The notes beneath the pieces were generated by a model. It was not told where the DNA came from. It was given only the letters and a program-made list of their open reading frames with translations, and did not search any database. A program made the position numbers and the translations under genes. From positions 1 through 21,235 of the forward strand of contig CAAEFF010000055.1 of assembly GCA_900755085.1 (NCBI GenBank): a stretch of DNA of 21,235 nucleotides, written 5' to 3'. Numbering within the stretch: position 1 is the first letter of the stretch; each line of letters opens with the position of its first letter. The DNA comes from an uncultured Streptococcus sp. (lineage in GTDB: Bacteria; Bacillota; Bacilli; Lactobacillales; Streptococcaceae). Positions 14,040 to 21,235 of this stretch are shown here, in pieces.

Positions 14040-17000
14040 ATGTCCAACACCTTTGAAATTTTAATGGATCAGCTGGATATGCCGCTGGAGATGCGATCTT
14101 CCAGTGCCTTTTTGCATGCGGAGATTCAAGAAGTCGTGGTGCACAAGGTCAGTCGGGTTTGGGAGTTCCGCTTTGCCTTTGCGGAAGTCTTGCCGATCGC
14201 TTTGTTTAAGGAATTGCGCCAGCGCTTGAAGGATGAATTTTCAAAGACAGGAAACCAGGCGACCTTTACCATCCAAGTGGCCAATCAGGACTTTTCTGCG
14301 GATTTATTGCAGGCCTATTACCGGGAGGTCTTTGAGGATGGGCCTTGCGCTAGTCAAGGCTTTAAGGGGCTGTACCAAGACTTGCAGGTGCGCGCGGAAG
14401 GGCAGGAATTGATCATCTCAGGGCCTTCTTCGGTCGATACGGAGCATTTCCGCAAGAACCATTTGCCCAATCTTGCCAAGCAGTTGGAATCCTTTGGTTT
14501 TCCACATTTCACCTGTCGGGTGGAGTCTGATGATACGCTGACAGAGCAAGAAGTGGCGCGCTTTGAGCAGGAAAATGAAAAGATCTTCCAAGCGGCCAAT
14601 GAAGAGACTTTGCGGGCTATGGAATCCTTGGCTCAGATGGCTCCGCCACCAGCTGTTGAAGAAAAGCCGGCCTTTGACTTCAAGGCTAAGAAGGCGGCGG
14701 CTAAACCTAAGCTAGACAAGGCTGAGATCACTCCGATGATTGAGATTACGACGGAAGAGAACCGGATTGTCTTTGAGGGTGTGGTCTTTGACGTGGAGCA
14801 CAAGGTGACACGGACCGGTCGGGTCTTGATCAGCTTTAAGATGACCGACTATACCTCGAGTTTTTCCCTTCAGAAATGGGTCAAAAATGAGGAAGAAGCC
14901 CAGAAGTTTGACATGATCAAGAAGAACAGCTGGCTACGGGTGCGGGGAAATATCGAAATGAACAATTTCACGCGCGACTTGACTATGAATGTCCAAGACA
15001 TCCAGGAAGTCGTGCATTATTCCCGTAAGGACCTGATGCCAGAAGGCGAGCGCCGGGTGGAATTTCACGCCCATACCAATATGTCGACCATGGATGCCCT
15101 GCCGGAAGTCGAAGAGCTGGTTGCCAAGGCAGCGGAGTGGGGCCACAAGGCGGTGGCCATCACCGACCATGGCAATGTGCAGAGTTTCCCACATGGCTTT
15201 AAAGCAGCCAAGAAAGCTGGGATCCAGCTGATCTATGGGATGGAAGCCAACATCGTAGAAGACAAGGTGCCCATCACCTATAACGAGGTGGACCTGGACC
15301 TCAATGAAGCAACCTATGTGGTCTTTGACGTGGAAACGACGGGACTTTCAGCCATTTATAATGACTTGATCCAGGTCGCTGCTTCTAAGATGTACAAGGG
15401 CAATGTCATCGAGGAGTTTGACGAGTTTATCGATCCAGGCCATCCTTTGTCTGCCTTTACGACCCAATTGACAGGTATCACCAACGAACATGTCCGGGGG
15501 GCCAAGCCCTTGGTGCAGGTCTTGAAAGAGTTTCAGGCCTTCTGTGAGGGAACGGTGCTCGTCGCCCACAATGCCACCTTTGACGTAGGCTTCATGAATG
15601 CCAACTATGAGCGTCATGGTCTTCCAAAAATCACCCAGCCAGTCATCGATACCCTGGAATTTGCCCGTAACCTCTATCCAGATTTTAAACGGCATGGCTT
15701 GGGACCTTTGACCAAGCGGTTTGGAGTGGGCTTGGAGCACCACCACATGGCCAACTACGATGCGGAAGCGACGGGGCGCCTGCTCTTTATCTTCATCAAA
15801 GAAGTCGCTGAAAAGCATGGGGTGACCAATCTCAAGGATTTGAATATCGATTTGATCGATGAGAATTCTTATAAGAAGGCGCGGGTCAAGCATGCGACTC
15901 TCTATGTCAAGAATCAGATCGGCCTTAAGAACATGTTTAAACTGGTTTCACTTTCTGGAACCAAGTATTTCGAAGGAGTCCCACGGATTCCCAAGACCGT
16001 GCTGGATGCCCACCGAGAAGGCCTGATCCTTGGATCGGCCTGCTCAGAAGGGGAAGTCTTTGATGCGGTCATGTCACAAGGGGTGGATGCGGCGGTCGAA
16101 GTGGCCAAGTACTATGACTTTATCGAGGTCATGCCACCGGCTATCTATGCGCCCCTCATTGCCAAGGAGCAGGTCAAGGACATGGACGAGCTCCAGACCA
16201 TTATCAAGAGTTTGATCGAAGTGGGAGATCGCCTGGGCAAACCTGTTCTTGCGACAGGAAATGTCCACTATCTGGAACCGGAAGATGAAATCTATCGGGA
16301 GATCATTGTCCGCAGTCTCGGGCAAGGGGCTATGATCAACCGGACCATCGGGCATGGAGAAGATGCCCAGCCAGCGCCACTTCCTAAAGCGCATTTCAGA
16401 ACCACCAATGAAATGCTGGATGAATTTGCCTTTTTGGGAGAAGAATTGGCGCGTAAGATTGTTATTGAAAATACCAATGCGCTAGCCGAGACCTTTGAGC
16501 CAGTCGAAGTGGTCAAAGGTGACCTCTATACACCCTTTATCGACAAGGCCGAAGAAACAGTTGCGGAATTGACCTATAAGCGGGCCTTTGAGATCTATGG
16601 TAATCCTCTCCCAGATATTGTGGATTTACGGATCGAAAAGGAATTGACCTCTATCTTGGGGAATGGCTTTGCCGTGATTTATCTGGCTTCGCAAATGCTG
16701 GTGCATCGCTCCAATAAGCGGGGCTACTTGGTTGGTTCGCGTGGATCCGTTGGATCTAGTTTCGTTGCGACCATGATCGGGATCACGGAGGTTAATCCGC
16801 TCTCGCCTCATTATGTCTGTAGCCAGTGCCAATATAGTGAATTCATCACAGATGGGACGTATGGATCTGGTTTTGATATGCCGGACAAGGATTGTCCAAA
16901 TTGTGGCCACAAACTCAGCAAAAATGGGCAGGATATTCCTTTTGAAACCTTCCTTGGGTTTGATGGAGACAAGGTACCCGATATTGACTTGAACTTCTCT

Positions 17001-18434
17001 GGGGAAGACCAACCAAGTGCCCACTTGGATGTTCGTGATATCTTTGGCGAGCAGTATGCCTTTCGGGCAGGGACGGTTGGTACCGTCGCAGCCAAGACTG
17101 CTTACGGTTTTGTCAAGGGCTATGAGCGTGATTTTGGCAAGTACTACCGAGATGCCGAGGTCGAGCGCCTCGCTCTAGGTGCAGCTGGTGTCAAGCGGAC
17201 GACCGGTCAGCACCCAGGCGGGATCGTTGTTATTCCAAACTACATGGATGTCTATGACTTTACTCCGGTCCAGTATCCAGCAGATGATGTGACCGCTGAA
17301 TGGCAGACCACTCACTTTAACTTCCACGATATCGATGAGAACGTCCTCAAGCTCGATGTCCTCGGGCATGATGATCCGACTATGATTCGCAAGCTTCAAG
17401 ATTTATCAGGCATTGATCCCAATGAAATTCCTATGGATGATCCAGACGTCATGGCTCTCTTTTCCGGGACAGACGTTCTAGGAGTAACTCCTGAGCAGAT
17501 TGGGACTTCTACGGGTATGCTGGGAATTCCAGAGTTTGGGACCAATTTCGTTCGGGGCATGGTCGATGAAACCCATCCGACGACCTTTGCGGAGTTGCTT
17601 CAGCTCTCTGGTTTGTCTCACGGTACCGACGTGTGGTTGGGAAATGCCCAGGACTTGATCAAGGCGGGTATTGCCGATCTATCGACCGTTATCGGGTGTC
17701 GGGATGACATCATGGTTTACCTCATGCACGCGGGGCTCAAGCCTAAGATGGCCTTTACCATCATGGAGCGTGTGCGGAAAGGGATGTGGCTCAAAATCTC
17801 AGAAGAAGAGCGCAATGGCTACATCCAAGCCATGAAGGAAAACAATGTTCCTGAGTGGTACATCGAATCCTGTGGAAAGATCAAGTACATGTTCCCCAAA
17901 GCCCATGCGGCGGCCTATGTTATGATGGCCCTTCGTGTGGCCTACTTTAAGGTGCATCATCCTCTCTATTACTACTGTGCCTACTTCTCGATTCGGGCCA
18001 AGGCCTTTGATATTAAAACCATGGGAGCTGGCCTGGAGGCCGTGAAAGCTCGAATGAAAGAAATCGCTGAGAAACGCAAGAATAACGAGGCTTCCAATGT
18101 GGAGATCGACCTCTACACCACCCTTGAGATTGTCAATGAGATGTGGGAGCGGGGCTTCAAGTTTGGCAAGCTCGACCTCTATCGCAGTCAGGCGACAGAA
18201 TTCTTGATCGATGGGGATACCCTCATTCCACCATTTGTCGCGATGGATGGTCTAGGAGAGAACGTTGCCAAGCAAATCGTGCGGGCGCGTGAAGAAGGAG
18301 AATTCCTTTCTAAGACCGAGCTCCGTAAGCGTGGCGGTGTCTCGTCAACCCTGGTTGAAAAGATGGATGAGATGGGCATTCTTGGCAATATGCCAGAGGA
18401 TAACCAGTTGAGTTTGTTTGATGATTTGTTCTAA
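14040..18434 (+). CDS. polC: DNA polymerase III PolC-type, alpha subunit
   Basis: This is the replicative polymerase of low-GC Gram-positives. ATG 14040 gives 1464 residues, the usual streptococcal length, with AAGGGAG 5 nt before it. The in-frame ATG at 14007 has no ribosome-binding site. The N-terminal domain is followed by an OB fold (~240-310, with GRVLISFKMTDYTSSFSL). The PHP domain starts at EFHAHTNMS (~340) and is interrupted by the 3'-5' exonuclease: VVFDVETTGL (~426, Exo I), AHNATFDVGF (~509, Exo II) and YDAEATGRL (Exo III). The polymerase core has the SRGSVGSS loop (~900), a zinc knuckle CSQC/CPNC (~926 and ~951) and the catalytic PDIDLNF (~979). The C-terminus ends QLSLFDDLF, a classical sliding-clamp binding peptide. 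It is intact and more GC-rich than the island genes around it; core chromosome. Confidence 0.97.
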   Translation: MSNTFEILMDQLDMPLEMRSSSAFLHAEIQEVVVHKVSRVWEFRFAFAEVLPIALFKELRQRLKDEFSKTGNQATFTIQVANQDFSADLLQAYYREVFEDGPCASQGFKGLYQDLQVRAEGQELIISGPSSVDTEHFRKNHLPNLAKQLESFGFPHFTCRVESDDTLTEQEVARFEQENEKIFQAANEETLRAMESLAQMAPPPAVEEKPAFDFKAKKAAAKPKLDKAEITPMIEITTEENRIVFEGVVFDVEHKVTRTGRVLISFKMTDYTSSFSLQKWVKNEEEAQKFDMIKKNSWLRVRGNIEMNNFTRDLTMNVQDIQEVVHYSRKDLMPEGERRVEFHAHTNMSTMDALPEVEELVAKAAEWGHKAVAITDHGNVQSFPHGFKAAKKAGIQLIYGMEANIVEDKVPITYNEVDLDLNEATYVVFDVETTGLSAIYNDLIQVAASKMYKGNVIEEFDEFIDPGHPLSAFTTQLTGITNEHVRGAKPLVQVLKEFQAFCEGTVLVAHNATFDVGFMNANYERHGLPKITQPVIDTLEFARNLYPDFKRHGLGPLTKRFGVGLEHHHMANYDAEATGRLLFIFIKEVAEKHGVTNLKDLNIDLIDENSYKKARVKHATLYVKNQIGLKNMFKLVSLSGTKYFEGVPRIPKTVLDAHREGLILGSACSEGEVFDAVMSQGVDAAVEVAKYYDFIEVMPPAIYAPLIAKEQVKDMDELQTIIKSLIEVGDRLGKPVLATGNVHYLEPEDEIYREIIVRSLGQGAMINRTIGHGEDAQPAPLPKAHFRTTNEMLDEFAFLGEELARKIVIENTNALAETFEPVEVVKGDLYTPFIDKAEETVAELTYKRAFEIYGNPLPDIVDLRIEKELTSILGNGFAVIYLASQMLVHRSNKRGYLVGSRGSVGSSFVATMIGITEVNPLSPHYVCSQCQYSEFITDGTYGSGFDMPDKDCPNCGHKLSKNGQDIPFETFLGFDGDKVPDIDLNFSGEDQPSAHLDVRDIFGEQYAFRAGTVGTVAAKTAYGFVKGYERDFGKYYRDAEVERLALGAAGVKRTTGQHPGGIVVIPNYMDVYDFTPVQYPADDVTAEWQTTHFNFHDIDENVLKLDVLGHDDPTMIRKLQDLSGIDPNEIPMDDPDVMALFSGTDVLGVTPEQIGTSTGMLGIPEFGTNFVRGMVDETHPTTFAELLQLSGLSHGTDVWLGNAQDLIKAGIADLSTVIGCRDDIMVYLMHAGLKPKMAFTIMERVRKGMWLKISEEERNGYIQAMKENNVPEWYIESCGKIKYMFPKAHAAAYVMMALRVAYFKVHHPLYYYCAYFSIRAKAFDIKTMGAGLEAVKARMKEIAEKRKNNEASNVEIDLYTTLEIVNEMWERGFKFGKLDLYRSQATEFLIDGDTLIPPFVAMDGLGENVAKQIVRAREEGEFLSKTELRKRGGVSSTLVEKMDEMGILGNMPEDNQLSLFDDLF

Positions 18435-18498
18435 TTTAAAGTCAACTTGTTCAAATAAGCCGACTAAGTTTCATCTAATTAAGAATTAACAGTAAAAC

Positions 18499-18542
18499 CA
18501 GTAGAGATGATTTTTTATGATTTTCATTTCTACTGATTTTTA
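18499..18542 (+). terminator. Terminator after polC
   Basis: A 12-bp stem CAGTAGAGATGA / TCATTTCTACTG (18499-18510, 18524-18535), one G-U pair, 13-nt T-rich loop, is followed by ATTTTTA. It lies 65 nt past the polC stop codon. Confidence 0.75.
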
Positions 18543-18601
18543 GATATGATAGAGTATAAATAAGTTTTTATCCAAAGACTAAAACTTTAGGAAGTTATAT
18601 A

Positions 18602-18630
18602 TTGAAATTATCAAAAATGATTGCTATAAA
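18602..18630 (+). promoter_or_regulatory. Promoter of the rgg-like gene
   Basis: TTGAAA (18602-18607), a 17-nt spacer and TATAAA (18625-18630) are close to consensus. Transcription would begin near 18637, giving an ~87-nt leader to ATG 18724. The earlier ATG at 18640 would be nearly leaderless and lacks a ribosome-binding site. Confidence 0.65.
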
Positions 18631-18723
18631 TTACTAATAATGATACTCTCAAACAAGAGTAAGCTTAACGGAAGTAGTGTTTGCTATACCTTAATAACTT
18701 TTCGATATGGAATGGAGATAAGT

Positions 18724-19587
18724 ATGATTTTAGGTGAAACTTATAGGAAAATAAGAGAAGAAAAGGGGATTTCTATTTCTTCATTAGCAGGTGCTGAAAT
18801 TTCAAAATCTCAAATATCTAGATTTGAATTAGGAGAAACAGAGATTTCTGTCTTTAAGTTATTGTATCTTCTTGAAAGAATAGGAGTAACACTAGAAGAA
18901 TTTCTGCTTATCTGTAATCATTATCAACCTTCGGATTTTAGTACCTTAATAGCTTCTGTTAAACAGGCTGCATATAATGAAGATGCTCAAGCATTACTAG
19001 ATATGGTAGAGAAAGAAATAGAACTTTTTCATGGGACAAATTCTCATTACCATAAATTAAATGCTGTTTTCATTGAAAGTATTGTTTCGGGAATGGATAA
19101 GAATCATCAATTGAGTCATCAAGACGCCTCTTATCTTACAAACTATTTATTTTCTGTTGAAAACTGGGGTTATTACGAAACGCTCATCCTTGGAAATTGC
19201 TGTCGTGTTCTATCTCCAGATTTATTATTTAGATATTCCAAAGAGGCGCTCAACAAAGGGAAGTTGTATAGTTCTATACCTAGAAATAGACAATCTCTCA
19301 TTCAACTACTTCTCAATTCTTTGATTATAATGATTGAGAACGACTTATATGAGGAATCTTTATTTTTAAAACAGGCTACGAAGAATATATTAGCGGATTC
19401 CACAGATTTTTTTGAACAAACTATTTTGCTGTATTTAGATGGATATTTGGAACTGAAATTCTATCATAATCAAAAATCACTTTTAAAAATCGAAGAAGCT
19501 TTAAAAATTTTCGAACTCTTCAATAAAACAATCTACAAAAATTACAAAGAATACTTTGAGAAACACATCATTCATTTAGTAGACTAG
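18724..19587 (+). CDS. Rgg/GadR/MutR-family transcriptional regulator
   Basis: The protein has 287 residues from ATG 18724, typical for Rgg. GGAG lies 6 nt before this ATG, and the protein then begins MILGETYRKIREEKGISI as Rgg proteins do; the in-frame ATG at 18640 adds residues unlike the family. The N-terminal XRE-type helix-turn-helix (~5-60) includes SLAGAEISKSQISRFELGET. The remaining ~220 residues are all-helical, as in the TPR-like peptide-sensing domain, with SVENWGYYETLILGNCCRVL typical of the Rgg C-terminal family. Such regulators sense short imported peptides and control adjacent genes, often exporters or peptides. Here the neighbour is a convergent ABC transporter, 9 nt away. I found no SHP-like pheromone gene in the window. 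Base composition is far more AT-rich than polC, suggesting acquisition. Confidence 0.9.
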   Translation: MILGETYRKIREEKGISISSLAGAEISKSQISRFELGETEISVFKLLYLLERIGVTLEEFLLICNHYQPSDFSTLIASVKQAAYNEDAQALLDMVEKEIELFHGTNSHYHKLNAVFIESIVSGMDKNHQLSHQDASYLTNYLFSVENWGYYETLILGNCCRVLSPDLLFRYSKEALNKGKLYSSIPRNRQSLIQLLLNSLIIMIENDLYEESLFLKQATKNILADSTDFFEQTILLYLDGYLELKFYHNQKSLLKIEEALKIFELFNKTIYKNYKEYFEKHIIHLVD

Positions 19588-19596
19588 GCCATTTAT

Positions 19597-21180
19597 CTAT
19601 AGGGTAATAACGTGATCAAACTCTTCCAATATTTTTGGATTTTGATCATGAGTAATGATAATAACAATTGCATCTTTAATGGATAGAATGTAGTCCATCA
19701 TTGCTTTGGCTTTTATTGGATCAAGGTTGCTTGTAGGTTCGTCAAATATATATACAGAATATGGTTTGACTAAAAATCTAGCTAAATCAATTCGTTGCTT
19801 TTCTCCTTCTGAAATACTTTGGCCTGATTGAGATAGACTCTTATTAAGGAAGTCTTCATTAAATCCTAAGGCTTGTCTTAATTTTTCAGTTAAATAAAGA
19901 TTTCTGGATAGTTTGATGTTCTCTAGGACATTTCCTTCAATCAGAAAATCATTTTTTTGCACAAATGCAATATCTTTATATAACTCCTCTGAGGGAATAT
20001 CAATATTCTGTTTTCCGTTGATTTTTATTTCCCCATCATAAAGATTTTTGGAATAATAGTTTAGTATTAATTTTACTAAAGTTGTTTTCCCAGCTCCTGA
20101 AGCACCTATAATTGCATAGCGCTTGCCTTTTTTAAATTCATAGGAAAAATGATCAAATAATATTTTATTTTCAATTTCATAATGTAATTGGCTAATAGAA
20201 ATGGTCGAAATGTTATCACAATCAATTGTACTTGTTTTATGGAAAGTTCCATGATTTGTCTCATATAGATTTTCTTGGATATTATCAATAATGGACTTGC
20301 TACTGCTGATTAAATTTTTATTGTAAAGAATAGATTGTAATGGAGCAAAAACACCGTTTAATAATTGAATACTTGCTACTAGTAATCCAATAGTCAGTAA
20401 GTTATTTCTTACAAAAAAGATACCAGCGACCATACAGGATAGTTGAGAGCCAAAACTTAGTAAAATTCCAGTAGTTGAAGCTAAGTCTTTTAAGAATTGA
20501 TATGTTTTTCTGGACTCTTCAAATTCTAAACTGATTCCCTGAATTTTTTCTTGGGTCCAGCTTTGAATATTTAATAACTTAATTTGTTCAAAACCATTAA
20601 TAAAGTTTGTCATTTTTGACAAATAGTGATTATTTTGTAGAGAATAATTATTTGTTGATTTAGTCATTAACTTTCCAGGAATTTGTGATAGAAAAATCGT
20701 TATACTCGACAATAAAAGAAAGACTAATGCTAATCGCCATTCTATATAGATAATAGCAACTACACTCATGATAAGGCTCCCTAAATTTGCAATTAGAGAG
20801 ATTTTAGGGATTAATAAATTTTCTTGAATAAGATCACTGTTTTTGGTGATATTATTTAAGAAATCTGAATGGTTACGGTTGTCAATTTGGTTAAATTCAC
20901 GCGATAAATAATGTAATAAGAGACGCCTTTTTAGATCTAAAATAACTTTTTTTACATATTGGTTTTTAAGATAGGAATAGGAACAAGAAATCAAGAACCA
21001 CAGTAAAATTGAACCTACAGAAATAGTGATATGAAAGAGTAATCCACTATTTGAATTAGATATACTATCAAGTATTCTTCCTAATTGCAGAGAGAAGAAT
21101 GTCATTAAAAGAGCACTTGTCAGACTTAATAAAATGAGCAAGAAATATAGTAATTTATATTGTTTCGTAATCTGGTTCAT
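19597..21180 (-). CDS. ABC exporter half-transporter (membrane domain fused to ATPase)
   Basis: The protein has 527 residues from ATG 21180, chosen because AGAGG lies 8-9 nt before it; the in-frame GTG 21189 overlaps that site. Six hydrophobic segments fill residues ~8-290, the exporter-type ABC membrane domain, followed by a nucleotide-binding domain. This has Walker A GASGAGKTT (359-367), a Q-loop glutamine in FVQKND (~408), signature SISEGEKQR (455-463, ISEGE in place of LSGGQ), Walker B VYIFDEPTSNLD (476-487) and the H-loop ITHD (~511). There is no peptidase C39 domain, so it is not a leader-cleaving bacteriocin exporter. It probably works as a homodimer or with a partner outside the window. 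The substrate is unknown; a peptide, lipid or drug is possible. The nearby Rgg regulator suggests peptide-controlled expression. Confidence 0.88.
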   Translation of the reverse strand: MNQITKQYKLLYFLLILLSLTSALLMTFFSLQLGRILDSISNSNSGLLFHITISVGSILLWFLISCSYSYLKNQYVKKVILDLKRRLLLHYLSREFNQIDNRNHSDFLNNITKNSDLIQENLLIPKISLIANLGSLIMSVVAIIYIEWRLALVFLLLSSITIFLSQIPGKLMTKSTNNYSLQNNHYLSKMTNFINGFEQIKLLNIQSWTQEKIQGISLEFEESRKTYQFLKDLASTTGILLSFGSQLSCMVAGIFFVRNNLLTIGLLVASIQLLNGVFAPLQSILYNKNLISSSKSIIDNIQENLYETNHGTFHKTSTIDCDNISTISISQLHYEIENKILFDHFSYEFKKGKRYAIIGASGAGKTTLVKLILNYYSKNLYDGEIKINGKQNIDIPSEELYKDIAFVQKNDFLIEGNVLENIKLSRNLYLTEKLRQALGFNEDFLNKSLSQSGQSISEGEKQRIDLARFLVKPYSVYIFDEPTSNLDPIKAKAMMDYILSIKDAIVIIITHDQNPKILEEFDHVITL

Positions 21181-21210
21181 ATTTTTCACCTCTTAATCTA
21201 TGATAGCAAC

Positions 21211-21216
21211 ATTATA
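21211..21216 (-). promoter_or_regulatory. -10 element of the ABC transporter gene
   Basis: TATAAT on the minus strand (21216-21211) lies 30 nt before ATG 21180. The matching -35 would fall at or past the end of the window, so only half the promoter can be seen. This is the region where an adjacent Rgg protein would be expected to act, if it controls this gene. Confidence 0.5.
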
Positions 21217-21235
21217 TTCTAAAACTAAAACTCAG

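Noticed and set aside
14934..17399. Several 60-180-residue minus-strand ORFs inside polC and essC
   Set aside because: They are by-products of GC-rich codon use opposite strongly conserved coding frames; none has a ribosome-binding site or protein-like composition.
18640..18723. Longer Rgg-like protein starting at ATG 18640
   Set aside because: It would lie about 3 nt after the predicted transcription start, has no ribosome-binding site and adds residues unlike the family; GGAG precedes ATG 18724.
18435..18723. SHP-type pheromone gene upstream of the Rgg-like gene
   Set aside because: Short ORFs on both strands were read; none shows a Lys-rich start followed by a hydrophobic core of ~20 residues with a ribosome-binding site.
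1..21235. CRISPR arrays, tRNA, rRNA or riboswitches
   Set aside because: No regularly spaced short repeats, tRNA cloverleaf sequence or rRNA-like segment was seen; the repeats present are pairs tied to promoter, IS or gene tails.

Overview
The window is a piece of a viridans-group-like Streptococcus chromosome. The evidence is a Gram-positive PolC DNA polymerase III of streptococcal length, an Rgg/GadR/MutR-type regulator, an ISL3-family insertion sequence with streptococcal-type ends, and a Firmicutes-type (T7SSb) type VII secretion effector locus with DUF4176-, WXG100-like and EssC-related proteins. I cannot name the species from this sequence alone.

Layout. (1) 1-660 carries no intact gene. 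It holds relics on the minus strand: a decayed ISL3 left end with the last codons of its transposase, then the C-terminal part of a winged-helix (Fic-like?) protein. (2) 661-2850 is a loosely packed group: a promoter, a small lipoprotein, a broken DUF3592-like gene, a multi-membrane-span protein flanked by 28-bp direct repeats, a DUF4176 protein and a terminator. (3) 2852-11802 is the core. A second copy of the promoter region is fused directly to an essC gene that has lost its 5' half but keeps all three ATPase modules. A tightly packed run of eight genes follows: a three-span membrane protein, two small WXG100/Lap-like helical proteins, a DUF5081-like putative chaperone, a short helical protein, a 786-residue polymorphic toxin with a pre-toxin region and an unassigned C-terminal domain, a likely immunity protein and a DUF4299-like protein. 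(4) 11855-13606 is a nested IS site. A complete ISL3 element (11889-13301, with a perfect 8-bp target duplication ATAAAAAA) sits inside the left end of an older, decayed ISL3 copy, followed by the same winged-helix relic that opens the window. (5) 13608-18550 holds a short gene remnant, a terminator and polC with its own terminator. (6) 18602-21235 holds an AT-rich pair: an rgg-like regulator and, converging on it, a half-size ABC transporter.

How it fits together. Region 3 reads as an exchangeable T7SS effector cassette. Its essC fragment consists of about 2 kb of relatively GC-rich conserved ATPase sequence, then an abrupt change near 4955 to an AT-rich segment encoding the last ~225 residues, the part of EssC known to vary between strains with the effector set. 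The fragment has no start codon and no N-terminal membrane/FHA region, so it probably cannot build a secretion channel by itself. It could supply a new EssC C-terminus plus matching toxin, helper and immunity genes to a complete T7SS elsewhere by homologous recombination. The matching ISL3/winged-helix relics at both outer edges, in the same orientation, suggest the whole cassette moved or was duplicated by recombination between such repeats beside polC. This last model is inference; the repeats, the truncation, the composition step and the target duplication are seen directly.
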